Assembly (NCBI GenBank): GCA_947396885.1
Contig: CANDYH010000006.1
Location: 1-64,000, forward strand
Length of the DNA stretch: 64,000 nucleotides
Reading direction: 5' to 3'
Source: Heligmosomoides polygyrus polygyrus
Lineage: Eukaryota; Nematoda; Chromadorea; Rhabditida; Heligmosomidae
Shown here: positions 22,060-32,640 of the stretch, one piece after another
How positions within the stretch are numbered: the first letter of the stretch is position 1
Layout of the letters: each line of letters begins with the position of its first letter
The notes under the pieces: model-generated
The model's database searches: none
Told to the model about the DNA's origin: nothing
Seen by the model: only the letters and a program-made list of their open reading frames with translations
Made by a program: the position numbers and the translations under genes

Positions 22060-23150
22060 TATCACGATTTCGTGACATTGAGGCTGTTTCGAGCGTTACC
22101 CGAAACTAACAAATTATTTAACAAAGTATATTTTGAGATCAGAACAGCGATGTTTGAAATTCCAATTTCCGTGCTCGTAATTCTTTTTTGTCTTCTTTAC
22201 CCTTTCTATTCAGCTTTCTAGGGCAGGAAGGCGGAACGCAAAAGACGACTCCTCCACTCAGTGAGCAATTGGCTGACTTTTCACCTTGCGCTTTGAAAAA
22301 AGCTCAAAGAAGAAAATCAACTGTGCGTCTTCTTTTTAACGACTGTGTCTTGCTTTCAACCGAATGGTGCTTCCTGATGACGGAGATGATGTGACAACCC
22401 AATTGCATCCTTCCGGGAAAGAAGGTCCTTGAGAAGAAAAAACGTTGACCCACTCTACCACTCCAATTCAAAACGTGAAGAGACACGCGTAGGGAAATTT
22501 AAGACTTTGCTACACAAGGGACTTAGAGCAAATGGAGATGAAAGGAGTACGGGGTTAGATCTTCTATTCGAATAGAAGATATAATAGATTCGGATAGCAC
22601 CAGATGCGCTGACTGGAGAATACCCTGCGGAAATGTTAATGAGAGGGAATTGCTCTAGAATGTAGAATGCATGGTTACCGAATGAGGTGTATTACAACGA
22701 TTTACCAAAATCATTCCGAAAAATATAGCTGGCATGGCCGCTAATAATGGTAAAGCAGGTGTCGGATAGCAGAGCACGAGCCGAGAAAAGCACTGGAGCC
22801 CGAAATCGTAGGCGAGCTGTGCCGTGGATCGGTCGATCGCATGGGGCGCGGTCTCTCCTTCCTTGCTGCACATGCGCTGCGGTGGTCCTTAAACAGAGAC
22901 TTACTATCTAATGAGATCTAGGAACACTACCGTTATACAATATTTTAGAGCTCATGGAAACGACACCGTTTTAGGCGTTACTATTAGAATCATCGCTTTC
23001 TCCATCATCTTCCTTAACCACAGTTGCGTCCGTACTCGAATGAGTGGGAATCAAAATAACCATAATCTCTGGGAAAAATAGAAAATTACTCCCAAGAAAG
23101 TAAATTAAAAGAAAGTCAAAATTTATACAACAGGAGTGCTCACCATAAAA
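22060..23150. other. Gap: palindrome and possible exons, no recognised gene
   Basis: Holds a perfect 22-bp palindrome (22559-22580), an exon-like plus-strand stretch after TATTCAG at about 22212-22258 ending at a GTGAGC donor, and an acidic 30-codon ORF (22971-23063, minus) behind a TTTTCCCAG acceptor. None can be tied to a known gene. Confidence 0.35.
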
Positions 23151-23157
23151 TTGTTGC

Positions 23158-26100
23158 TCAGGCGAATACGTCTGGGAGAGCAGCCGTGCTGACGACGACT
23201 CGTGCGTCCTGAGCCCATCGAACTAGACTGCCCCAGTTGTGGAGGTTGCGCAAAGCGTTGACGTTACCGAGGATGAATTGTCCGTGACGGCATCTAGTTA
23301 TTGCGACGTTCAGCCTTTTAGGGTCGTCCAGAAATTTTCCTGTCGCTGGAGTGATGTCTGAGCGCGACGTGAGGACGATTACGACGTCCATCTCGCGTCC
23401 CTGAACCGAGTCCACTGTGTGGACTGCGATGTCATGCTGCGCCGCGTATTGAGACAGCAATCGTTGCTGTTCCTTGTAGAAGGCGATGACAGCAATGGAC
23501 GATGACCGGACTTCAAGAGCCAACAGCTGACGAACTATGTACTTACACCATCGCGACTCTTCTTCATTCCAAAAGGAGCCGGAAGGTGATTGCTGGGAGG
23601 CTCCTGTGACGTCAACGAACGCCAGAGGAATTGTTGGGTTTGGAAGCCGGAGGAGACGAATCATAAGATGGCGCTTTCGTGCGTTGGTTCCGCTCACAAG
23701 CGCTCCCTCATAAAACATGAGGTTGGGAAGCGCGTTCAGAGCAGGATGTGCTCTGAAGGTGGTGTTGAGGAGTGCACGAGGGATGTTTCGGCGCAATAGG
23801 ATATCCATAACGCTTCGGGCGCCAAGTTGAGCTGCGCGGGACGAACGTGGACCACAGACGTGGGGCTGCAGTTGGTGGACGTCCCCAATGAGGATGTGTC
23901 GAGCGTAAGGGAACCGAGCTGCTATGGCAACAAAAGCGGGTTCGGGAATTTGGGACGCTTCGTCTTCAATGAGGACGGTGCAAGCGGATAACAGTTCATA
24001 GAAGAGTCCTCCCTGAGCTGTGGTGTTAAGAAGCGAAGAGGTGGTCATGCATACTATGGATGGAAAGCGTACTCGAAGCATGATTTTCACAGCTTTCTCT
24101 GTAGCAGCCGAGTTCTCACGCTCGGCGATGCGATACTCCTCGCGTTCTTCGTCGGTGAGGTGGAGACCGGCGTCTGCATTAAACATCAGCGTCTCCAGCA
24201 GCCTTCGACCCCTGATGTAGGCCTTGCAGCGATGAACCTCCCGAGGTTTCAGTTTTTTACCGTACCGATCGATGAGGGACTTCAAGATGGTATGTAGATC
24301 CACCCGAGTTGTCGGAGTCCCGTCGACAAGAGCGGAGTCGGCAACAAAACGAAGAACTGGGAGATGTCGAAAGTTGTTAAGATGGAGTAGGGTGTCGGTA
24401 AACTGAGCACAAGCCACATTCGTTGTCGCCGTCACGATGATCAGGTTTCGACGGTTGGCAAGCTGCGCGGCGAGGAACGCACCGATGACGGTTTTTCCGG
24501 AACCAAAGGCGGCCTGAATTGCTAGGATCGGGTGGCATTCCAGTCCCATATTCACAGCCCGACATTGGTCGTCACGTAGGTGGATCCGAGTTCCTTTTAT
24601 CTCGAGCGACATACGAGAAGCTGGCGCGGTAGATGGGTGGGAATCCGAAGATGGGCGGGAATGTAAGTCCCCATATAAATATTCAAGGACTGTGTTAGCG
24701 TTGCAGTGGTTAGAAGAGCAGAGGTTAATGAATATTTGCTCTTCCGCAAGCAGCTCGAACACTGGATCAGATCCTGCAGGTGCTTTGTCCAAGGCGATAC
24801 AGATATCCACTGTGCGAACGTCGTTCTCGACTATGCTAAGTTCTGTGATTGCGCGCATGAGGATGTGGTGTGATGTCGGGGTCGCATTGAGTTCAACGAT
24901 CAGAGTCCTCTCCGCATACGCGAACTCTGAACGGGAAACCAGCATGCGCGTTACGTACCGTGAATTCACGACCCAAACTTGAGCGGGTCGTTGTCGCGAC
25001 CATCCACATTCCGTTGACATCCGTGCCAGCTGGATCCGTAGTCTGACAGGGTATGCGTTCATACTAGGGACGACGGCGGTTAGGTGGTGTGTACGCTTGT
25101 CTTCCAATTGAAAGTTGGTGGCCGATAAAGCGGCACATGCTACGTTAAAGAGCTTCTCCATGTGTTGACGCGCGATGTGAGGATGGCGGCTGTAGTTGGC
25201 AAAAGTTGTAATTCTATCGCGTATCCATTCCTCGTCCTCGGCTGTGAGCTTGGAAACGGAGAGTGGCAGCATTCCTTCTGCTGGATGCGCGGGAAGGAAG
25301 CTGCGGACGGCGTTAACCAAAAATCTCTGTGCTTCACGGGACACTGGTGAATGCGAAAACCGCATGGCCGTGGAGACGTTGGATCTTGCCTCAGCGCGAA
25401 CTATCTCCTCACGACGAATTTCAGAGAGATGAAACTGGCAGATAGAAGGCGGAACTTGAACTGCTTCACGGCTACCTTCGAAAGAAGCCCGGAAACCACA
25501 TAAGGTGCCGTCCCATGACGAGTATAGCAGTGAAAGGACCATACCGAGAATAGTACGCGGAGATGAGGGCGGAGGGACCAGAATAAATTCGTGGACACGG
25601 AAGAAGTATGGAGTGCCAGTGTCTAGAATGGTAGATCGCGGAGTCTGAGCGTGTTTGAGCATTGCTGCTCGATCTTGACTGCGCAGTACGGCTTGGGTAG
25701 GTCTTAATGACAGGACCCATACCATGTCCTTAACAGAGAGGAGGCTTCGGTCAAATCCGCGGGTCTGGGTCAGAGCGTTGATGGAATCCTGCACTAACGG
25801 AAGGCATTGGAGCTCGCGATGATCCGGGCCAGGAATGAAGAAATCCTTAGCTTCGAGAAGTACTCCTGACCCGTAATTCCGGGCCACTATCTGGTACAAC
25901 ACTGGTCGAACACCGTGCCGTAGTGGTGGAAGAGCACAAGTGGGAGGAGGCCCCACCGAAGATCTTGGGAGAGACCGAACAGCGTCAGTGTCATCATTGA
26001 AGCGGTACTCTAGAAGCTGGTCGAGTAGCTGTATTGCATGCTGGCGGAAAGCGATGATATCCTGAAGCCTTGTAATCTCCATAATGGGAAGAGGGTTCGA

Positions 26101-26436
26101 CGCTGTAGGTTCTCCGCGAAACCTTCGGGGAAAAAGAGAACGCACGAAGCGACCAGCAAGATATCCGCTGCGTGGAATGTGTCGGTATACATGAAGAGGG
26201 AGCTGAGTGGAGACCACTTCTTCCGAGAGGTTAGATATTTGTGGCCGTGGAAGGACATGAATACCCCACGGATGAAGATGCGAGAACTCGTTCGTGTACT
26301 CTGGTGGCGTGAACTCTAAAATGACCGGTTCGGCTGGATGCGTCTGGATACCGGCAGGTGTAACTAACGAAGACGCGTTCAGTCGCTCTTTGGGAGCTGG
26401 TATCGAGTTGGATAAAGTGGTGGAAGTTGAAGGCAT
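23158..26436 (-). CDS. UPF1-like superfamily 1 helicase, intronless, about 1092 aa
   Basis: The open frame runs 26511-23158. The first ATG is at 26434-26436. The frame opens directly behind a TGTTTTAG acceptor, so a spliced leader or an upstream exon may join there. The N-terminal 600 residues are unrecognised. The C-terminal third has the SF1 set: motif I FGSGKT (about residue 645), Ia [19 protein letters not shown] (about 825), [33 protein letters not shown] (about 1010), [15 protein letters not shown]. Known: UPF1/SETX/DNA2-type helicases translocate 5'-3' on RNA or DNA; nematode members act in RNA surveillance and small-RNA pathways. No motif is broken. Oddity: no intron in a genome of many-exon genes, which suggests a retrocopy, a transposon-borne gene or a rapidly duplicated family. 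Confidence 0.8.
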   Translation of the reverse strand: MPSTSTTLSNSIPAPKERLNASSLVTPAGIQTHPAEPVILEFTPPEYTNEFSHLHPWGIHVLPRPQISNLSEEVVSTQLPLHVYRHIPRSGYLAGRFVRSLFPRRFRGEPTASNPLPIMEITRLQDIIAFRQHAIQLLDQLLEYRFNDDTDAVRSLPRSSVGPPPTCALPPLRHGVRPVLYQIVARNYGSGVLLEAKDFFIPGPDHRELQCLPLVQDSINALTQTRGFDRSLLSVKDMVWVLSLRPTQAVLRSQDRAAMLKHAQTPRSTILDTGTPYFFRVHEFILVPPPSSPRTILGMVLSLLYSSWDGTLCGFRASFEGSREAVQVPPSICQFHLSEIRREEIVRAEARSNVSTAMRFSHSPVSREAQRFLVNAVRSFLPAHPAEGMLPLSVSKLTAEDEEWIRDRITTFANYSRHPHIARQHMEKLFNVACAALSATNFQLEDKRTHHLTAVVPSMNAYPVRLRIQLARMSTECGWSRQRPAQVWVVNSRYVTRMLVSRSEFAYAERTLIVELNATPTSHHILMRAITELSIVENDVRTVDICIALDKAPAGSDPVFELLAEEQIFINLCSSNHCNANTVLEYLYGDLHSRPSSDSHPSTAPASRMSLEIKGTRIHLRDDQCRAVNMGLECHPILAIQAAFGSGKTVIGAFLAAQLANRRNLIIVTATTNVACAQFTDTLLHLNNFRHLPVLRFVADSALVDGTPTTRVDLHTILKSLIDRYGKKLKPREVHRCKAYIRGRRLLETLMFNADAGLHLTDEEREEYRIAERENSAATEKAVKIMLRVRFPSIVCMTTSSLLNTTAQGGLFYELLSACTVLIEDEASQIPEPAFVAIAARFPYARHILIGDVHQLQPHVCGPRSSRAAQLGARSVMDILLRRNIPRALLNTTFRAHPALNALPNLMFYEGALVSGTNARKRHLMIRLLRLPNPTIPLAFVDVTGASQQSPSGSFWNEEESRWCKYIVRQLLALEVRSSSIAVIAFYKEQQRLLSQYAAQHDIAVHTVDSVQGREMDVVIVLTSRSDITPATGKFLDDPKRLNVAITRCRHGQFILGNVNALRNLHNWGSLVRWAQDARVVVSTAALPDVFA

Positions 26437-26511
26437 CGATGACGAAGTAAGCGTATCGATGCGACGGCGAGCGCGTTCCTTCCCTAAACCCTTCACTAGG
26501 GCTGTGGAGCT

Positions 26512-26519
26512 CTAAAACA
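26512..26519 (-). promoter_or_regulatory. Splice or trans-splice acceptor before the helicase ORF
   Basis: Reads TGTTTTAG on the minus strand. The TAG is also the in-frame stop that closes the ORF upstream, so translation must start after it unless an upstream exon is joined here. Confidence 0.4.
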
Positions 26520-27490
26520 GGGTTGGACTTGTGGAAGGTTCTCAAGAAAAAAGAGCAGTTACTAAAACCATAGTGGGAGAACGTACGGAAACGCTGCTAC
26601 TGGAAGTCTCGCAGCCGATAGCGAGTTCCTGGAGCTCAGCCATCTCTGCGTCTAGAAAACGAGTGCATATAAAAAAATCTAATTCCATGCCAACATCCTG
26701 CTCACCCATGCTCGAAGAAGGATGCGGATCAGAAGAATGGGTAAAAACCCGTTTTGCTTCTGAAAGAGAAAGATGTGCCGAATGGGACGGGTCCTGCTTT
26801 GAATAGAGGAAGACTCACCCTTTCCAAAATGAGAACGAGATTCAGAAGCGAGGGCGTTATGCAGTAATGGTCTTTCGCGCGCAGAAGTCCAAGTTGAGTG
26901 CAAGGCATCAACTCTGCTCGATGCTCGATATAGAGACCTCCTTAGAGTCGCTGCACGAGGTGGGTCTGTTCAATGAGGATATTGAAGACACAGCCTGGGC
27001 ACTCTCCAACCTACGGCGAGAATCGGAGCGAGAGTGATGGTGAGAGTCAGGTTTTCTTCCACCCTATCTGAAAAATGAGTGCATCAAATAAGAGACATAG
27101 AACGTGAAGAGCAGCGAAGGAGCGAAAGCCAAGAAACAAAATAATAATCTAAGGAAGAAGTTATCAAGAAAAGAATCTGCAATCTACTACTAAAAAGATA
27201 TAGAGGGTACAAAGTGAGAAGTAAAAAAACACACGACTAGTGAAAGGGTCGGAGACGAAAGGAACGCTGAACGCTGGAAAAATAGAAAGGACATGATGTG
27301 ACAGAATAATAATCCGTCCTTGATTGGAACGAAGCGAGCCGCGTCCTAAAACAAGAATGGTTTGAATGAGAAGCTTGAAAAAGGGAGGAAGAGCTAGAGA
27401 TATCTGAATCTGAGGGAGGAACTGCGTGGAAATAAGCAACAGTATGAACTGACAAGAAAAGCCTCCAAAACTGCGGTGACCTTTTGCGAT
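26520..27490. other. Region upstream of the helicase: open but unassigned
   Basis: Several frames stay open on both strands. On the plus strand 26867-27037 encodes a 56-aa ORF with an acidic, helix-like stretch (SLESLHEVGLFNEDIEDTAW). On the minus strand a Ser/Arg-rich reading lies at about 26910-27030. Either might be an exon; neither is recognised. Confidence 0.3.
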
Positions 27491-27640
27491 GCAATTTTAC
27501 AGGATGTAGGGTCTCATGTGAGGAGTCCAAACCATAGTTAGTTTTGAGAATGCTCTTCTGTGGTCGAAAAAAGCTTGTCAAAACGTGAGCGCGAAGTTCA
27601 TTACGCCCTGCTGCCACCCCACCGAACGTGGTCGATTGGT
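27490..27640. repeat. Dispersed repeat, inverted copy of 30290-30395
   Basis: Its reverse complement reads GGCAGCAGGGCGT, then GCGCTCACGTTTT.ACA, GAGCATTC and AACTATGGTTT. The same order lies at 30297-30380, where a SINE follows at once. Confidence 0.6.
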
Positions 27641-27645
27641 GGAGT

Positions 27646-29273
27646 CAGGGGTGTGCGTTTAACGATTAACGATTTACCGATTTACCGGGCTTATCGGCAT
27701 TTTTCATTAAAAAATTTTACCGAAATTCAACGACGAAAATCTCCGCTAAATTGCATTAACGTCATTTTACACACCATTTTTAAAATTTTGCTTTTCTTCA
27801 TACAAATGCATTTTGAACAATTTTTTCGATTAGTTTTCGCAGTATGGTTGCGATACCGAGAAAACCCTCTACTTACTAGAATCAGATCAGTTGAAATAGA
27901 CAATAAGTGTTGTCCTCTATTTCGAGAATTGTTGGCACTTTTCTTGCTCCTTAACCAATTTATTTGCGTGCGCCCCCAGTTTTCTCTGCTGTCTTCTTCT
28001 TCTTCTTCAGCGTTTGTCCCGCTTAGCAGCGGAGTCCGCTCTCTGGTATGATGACACCACTTCTCACGATCAAACGCTTGATCGGGGTGGATACCAGCTT
28101 CCTTTAAGTCCATGTGCACGTATCAAGTCAGCGTTGCCTAGGCCGTCTTTAGGCCGTTTTCCGGGCACATCTATGTTGAGGCCAATCTTCCGAACGGTGT
28201 CGCCGTCCGCACGAAGAACATGGCCATACCACCGCTGGCGAGCTTTACGTAGCTTGTCAGCAATTGGAGCGACGCCAAACCTTTCGCGTATGGAGACATT
28301 GCGAACATGATCCAAACGCGTGACACCACCTCGAACGTCAGACTACCATCAGACGCAATTGCAGATCCAAGGTACAGAAATGTGTCGCTCGTACGAGCGC
28401 AGTGCCATTGATTTCAATGGACCCAGTCTCGTTTACGACTGTCGTCAAGTACTCAGATTTTTGGACGTTTAGCTTGAGCCCGAACGCCACCAAGCGGTCA
28501 CACCAAGCTTGCACTTGTCGTTCAAGTTCGGCCTTGTCTTCATTGGCAAGCATTACGTCATCTGCATATAGCAGCGTCCAAGGAGCAGGTTTTTGAAGGT
28601 CTCGAGAACGGGCATCCATTACGACAATGAAAAGGAGTAGGGAAAGCGCGGAACCTTGGTGAACACCAACAGGGATTGGAAACTACGTGGATGTGCCGGC
28701 CGGCGCTCGCACTTGACTCTTACTAGGGAAGGGTTTCAAATTCTCATGAAACTTCAGCTTGAGACCACGATCGTTAGAAAGAGCTCGGAATGCTGTTTTC
28801 GAATGCGAATTACGGCCTGCCGAAATCGGGTGGCCTCACCACAGGCTAGCCGTGCGTCACAGGTGGCGTGAGAGTGGTGACTCATCGGGGCTCCGTAAGA
28901 AGGGGCTCCTCTGTTGCCTACCTTGAGGTTCTACGACAGCTTTTGTTGCTGTTCCATAATGCGAGGGCTTTCATTTATTTTCAGTGGATATAGTGGTATG
29001 ACATGGGATGACATAGGGAACTGGCACTTTGGGATGCCCTCTTCGACTAGGAATATCTAAAATTCGCCGTAGACATGTCATATCGCCATGTGTATAGACT
29101 CAAAAGAAAATTAGGAAAGTAAAAGATCTGGCTTTTTTATATATTAAAATACAGCCAAACTGACTACAGCTGAGGAAATTTTATTTAACGCATTTACCGA
29201 CTTCAACGTAAAACTTTTCTGTTAGAATATGGACGTTAAAAATTTACCGAAAAAAGATTATCGCACGCCCCTG
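27646..29273. mobile_element. Non-autonomous hAT element with 8-bp TSD
   Basis: The ends CAGGGGTGTGCG and CGCACGCCCCTG are hAT-like inverted termini (one mismatch). The 8-bp GGTGGAGT flanks both sides (27638-27645 and 29274-29281). Just inside each end is a TTTACCGA-rich segment. The element is 1628 bp and carries an RTE fragment (28010-28740), so it has no own transposase. The restored target resembles a tRNA-like sequence. Confidence 0.85.
28010..28740 (-). pseudogene. RTE-type LINE fragment (reverse transcriptase C-terminal part)
   Basis: Reads VGVHQGSALS, WTLLYADDVMLA, LERQVQAWCDRLVAFGLKLN, then after a deletion RFGVAPIADKLRKARQRWYG and a 3' end with (AAG)n on its own strand. It aligns with the fuller RTE copy at 45805-48950 and lacks the GAECW/ETRLSV segment present there. 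It sits inside the hAT element. Confidence 0.8.
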
Positions 29274-29281
29274 GGTGGAGT

Positions 29282-29440
29282 GGATCGCGGTGTCGCCTCT
29301 CGGGCGCACCGAGTGAGTTTTACGGTTCGGCTCCCAGTGTCACCAAAATTTTTGCACACATCGGGTGGTTATTATTATGTGCTTGCTTGATCTTAGAAGT
29401 CAATTTATTTATTTATCTGTAACTGCACCTTGACCTACAG
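29282..29440 (+). mobile_element. tRNA-derived SINE half, split from 27615-27645 by the hAT element
   Basis: Joined across the 8-bp TSD, the flanks read a tRNA-like series: GTGGTCGATTGGTGGAGTGG (A-box-like), then CGGTTCGGCTCCC (B-box-like) and a TTTATTTATTTA tail near 29400. It is a third SINE type, different from families A and B. The call rests on the B-box and tail only. Confidence 0.4.
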
Positions 29441-30290
29441 GCTCCTTGCACTTGGGCTTCTAATGGTAGTGCATCACTGAAAATTACGAAGTAGCAGTGC
29501 ATAGTGGTTCTATGTTTTTAATCTTTCGATCAGCGTTGTCGATTATAAATGCGCAAGATTGCTTTTTTACCCGGTTTTTTATGAGCAGTCAAATTAGATT
29601 AATTTGGATTAAATTTGATCAAATTTGTACACGATTAATGCTTCTAATAAATAGACACAGGATCACCCGGATTTTTTTTTACAGAAGTCATCCTGAAAGT
29701 AAGTAAATACATGGAATATCAAGCAAACTAGATTCCATTCTTCGCGTTTGCTCGATTGCAGATAAACGAGACCTACTAGCAGTTCTGCGCTCCAATATCC
29801 TACCCATGTTTGGCATACGAGCGGGCGGTAACTGGGTATATTGATGATAACCCAGGGTCCTTCTCTACGCCCGCCGATTAAGCCTTTAAAGAAGAAGCAG
29901 TGATGCTTTGTCAGGGAGAGGAAGTAAGATGCTACTGGTGTGAAAGGCGCTTATGTTTTGAGTGTATCATATTTCTATATCAAAACTGTTGATTCTAATT
30001 GGGAGCAATAAACACAGTTACTTCATGTGAGCAAGAAAATTTTTTATGTTAGCGATCGAATAGAATGATACAGTGGAAATAAGATCCATTAAGGCGTAAA
30101 CTCAAATGGAAGCACAAGAAAGCAATATTTACTTACTAAAAGAATTAATCGTGTATAAATTGATCCCTGTGATCATGTAAGCACATAATGACTCGATGTG
30201 TGCAAAAACTTTAGCGACATGGAGACCGAACCACGAAACCCACTCGGTGCCGCCGATAGTCAACATCCCTATAGCTAATCGACAACATTC
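29440..30290. other. Gap without recognised gene
   Basis: AT-rich sequence. No exon, tRNA or terminal repeat could be supported. Confidence 0.4.
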
Positions 30291-30392
30291 GATTGTGTGG
30301 CAGCAGGGCGTGATAAACTTAGCGCTCACGTTTTCACACGCCTTTTTTCAGGAGAGCATTCCGAAAAAATAACTATGGTTTTTTATCTTACA

Positions 30393-30530
30393 GGATGTTT
30401 TGTTGCGATCAAAACTCTTGCGCCGGGCGGGACTCGAACCCGCATCTTCTGCTTTCCGGGCAGCGATGTTCGCCTTACACCACCGGCGCTGTTTGACCGC
30501 ACGTAACATCCGCGATATCCTCCAGGTCTG
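30393..30530 (-). mobile_element. tRNA-derived SINE, family A
   Basis: Minus-oriented unit with a perfect reverse B box (CGGGACTCGAACCCG) and a full tRNA-like arm. Inside the unit, the tRNA-like 70-mer begins GCGCC and ends GGCGC. Its 5' flank (CCTCCAGGTCTG) matches the flank of the plus-oriented unit at 30825. Confidence 0.8.
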
Positions 30531-30640
30531 TCTGTAAGCAAATTTGTTAAAACATTGATACTAGTAAGGTCTTCAACTTAACCGATTCCATGCTGATATC
30601 AGCGACATCCCCGTATCACGGGTAGGTGCTCACAGACCTG

Positions 30641-30824
30641 GGGCCGGATTCAATCAATGAATTACGTAACTTTAACGGAAAATTGTAAGCTTATCAAGCG
30701 ATATGGTGAGCGATAAGCCGCATTATCTGAGCTTTTAACGCATCTTATCGCTCCCCATATCGCTTGATAAGTTCCGTACAATTCTCCGTTAAAGTTACGT
30801 AAGTCGTTGATGAATTCAGCCCCC
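30641..30824. mobile_element. Small palindromic MITE, 184 bp, with 3-bp TSD
   Basis: The arms GGGCCGGATTCAATCAA and GGGGGCTGAATTCATCAA extend as near-perfect inverted repeats (ACGTAACTTTAACGGA, TATCAAGCGATATGG) over most of the element. CTG is present on both sides (30638-30640, 30825-30827). Without the element, the SINE flank CAGACCTGGAGGAT is restored. Confidence 0.75.
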
Positions 30825-30965
30825 CTGGAGGATATCGCGGATGTTACGTGCGGTCAAACAGCGCCGGTGGTGTAAGGCGAACATCGCTGCCAGGAAAGCA
30901 GAAGATGGTTCGAGTCCTGCCTGGCGCAAGAGTTTTGATCGCAACAAAACATCCTGTAAGAGCAT
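30825..30965 (+). mobile_element. tRNA-derived SINE, family A
   Basis: Plus-oriented unit: CTGGAGGATATCGCGGATG, CGGTCAAACAGCGCCGGTGG, GGTTCGAGTCCTGCC, TTTTGATCGCAACAAAAC. It forms an inverted pair with 30393-30530. Confidence 0.8.
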
Positions 30966-31125
30966 ATAGCTTCTCTACCAGCCGCTCCAGGCTTAAGCAA
31001 ATGTGTTAAAACTAGGGTTTTTGTTTTCTTTTTGTACTATGAGATCTAGCAAGCCGTTGCTTTGAGGTGCGAAATGCTGACGATACTAATAGGATATCCT
31101 GAGGATATCCTAAAGAAATGATCCT

Positions 31126-31702
31126 TATCCGAGGAAAGAAGTCTGGACCAGGCGGTCAGGGGACGGATAAACGCAGCCTGGCTCAAGTGGAGGGAGTCCA
31201 CAGGGATCCTCTGCGACCGTAGATGCTCCAAGACGCTCAAAGGCAAGCTCTATAGAACAGTTGTGAGACCTACCCTTCTCTACGGCAGTGAGTGCTGGGC
31301 CCTGGGTAAGGCGCAGGAGCGGCAACTGCACGCGGCGGAGATGAGGATACTGAGGTGGGCATGTGGATGGATCCGCCGGGACAGGATGCCAAACGAGGAT
31401 GTTAGGGCAGTGATGAAGACAGCCCCGATCCAGCTGAAGATGAGAGAGCAGCGCCTGAGGAGGTATGGGCACGTCCTCAGAAGACAAGAGGATCACCCCA
31501 CAAGGTTGGCCCTAGATTTCGAGGCACCCGGAAAGCGTCCGAGAGAAGCCACAAGGAAAAGATGGAAGGACGTCATCAAGAGAGATCTCGCCGAAGTCGG
31601 CGCCACGGCAGATGACGCCCTGGATAGGATGAGGTGGCGACAGATCACAAGAACAGCGTACCCTGCGACTGCGCAGGACTAAACGCTCAGGAGAAGAAGT
31701 AG
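31126..31702 (+). pseudogene. 5'-truncated LINE fragment with 19-bp TSD
   Basis: Encodes the C-terminal part of an endonuclease/RT polyprotein: LKGKLYRTVVRPTLLYGSEC, RILRWACGWIRRDRMPN, LKMREQRLRRYGHVLRR, GKRPREATRKRWKDVIKRDL, with a stop near 31681 and a short AGGAGAAGAAG tail. The 19-bp direct repeat ATCCTAAAGAAATGATCCT flanks it (31107-31125, 31703-31721). It belongs to a LINE subfamily different from the RTE at 45805-48950, with a distinct WACGW block. Confidence 0.85.
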
Positions 31703-31879
31703 ATCCTAAAGAAATGATCCTAAACTGCCCCCTATTAGGGATAGATGCATCTCCTGTCTTCACCTCGAAAGGGTGACGTAGAGAGACAGGAATCATCAGA
31801 GTGCGAGCTCCATGTTGCTAGCTGTTATATGCACCAACCGAAGTTCAAGTTTTGTGGAAGCAGTTGACGAGGGTTCTTT

Positions 31880-32030
31880 AGAAATGAGGCCATCTGAGCT
31901 GGTAGGAGCGTGGCTAATAACCGTATGTTAAAGAAACTGCTCGATATGGAGAACTACTTCGCGTTCAAGCCGGAAAGAAACCGGCGATTTGCTGGTATTG
32001 CTGTCGCCGAGGAGGTATATGCAAGAGTGC
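31880..32030 (+). other. Possible exon, unrecognised
   Basis: An open stretch reads NNRMLKKLLDMENYFAFKPE, then RRFAGIAVAEE up to a GTATATGC donor at 32013. A TTCTTTAG acceptor lies at about 31882, but the frame behind it is interrupted by TGA. It may be an exon or a gene relic. Confidence 0.25.
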
Positions 32031-32402
32031 ATGCGGGTAGCAACCGTTATATGGCTACGCGTGCAGCATCGTCTAGGGCATCGCTAACACCCCTTCGCTG
32101 GCGCGTTTGCCGTCCTAGTGGTATAGCGTAGTGGTAGTTTGATAGAGACGTCAAAGATCTGAATTAGATCCATTTTGATAATAATCAATGTGAGAAACAA
32201 AATCTGTTGGTGTGGGAGAGAAATCGCCTGCTGTAGAAAAAGAACGGACCCAAAAGCGTAGAAAATATAACGGATATAGAGTGCAAGTAGGCACTTAAGT
32301 AAGAAAGGAAAAAACGCAGAAGCTACAAAGTGCGAAGTAACCATCGAAAATTAGAAGCAAAGAATGATTCCACCTGGTGTACTGGTGTAATAGCGGACTC
32401 AC

Positions 32403-32543
32403 CAAGCGATTTCGTGGCGCTGTTGAGTGAAAAAGGCCCGAACTCTTAACAGAAGACTCTGTCCGTCTCTGAAGGCCGCGATCGTCGAATGCTTCACAAA
32501 TTCGTGAGCGTGAGGTTGTGAGAAGCTGTAAGCCGGTAGCCAT
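32403..32543 (-). CDS. Candidate first coding exon with mitochondrial-presequence-like N-terminus
   Basis: ATG at 32543, 47 codons, ending at a GTGAGT donor (phase 0). The peptide is rich in Arg, Ser and Leu, poor in acids, and ends SSGLFHSTAPRNRL, the style of an organelle-import presequence. A phase-compatible acceptor (TTTTTCTACAG) lies near 32241, but the product after it is not recognised. It is a candidate only. Confidence 0.3.
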
Positions 32544-32640
32544 ATTAGATGAAAGTTTAAGAGAAGGAAGAAATCTGGCGTACATCCTATGTTGCTATCT
32601 TATAGCATGACCTAAAGGTAATGGGAACCTAAAGATAATA

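Noticed and set aside
30420..30490. Functional tRNA gene
   Set aside because: The tRNA-like 70-mer shares its outer flanks with several other copies in this window, so it is a SINE unit.
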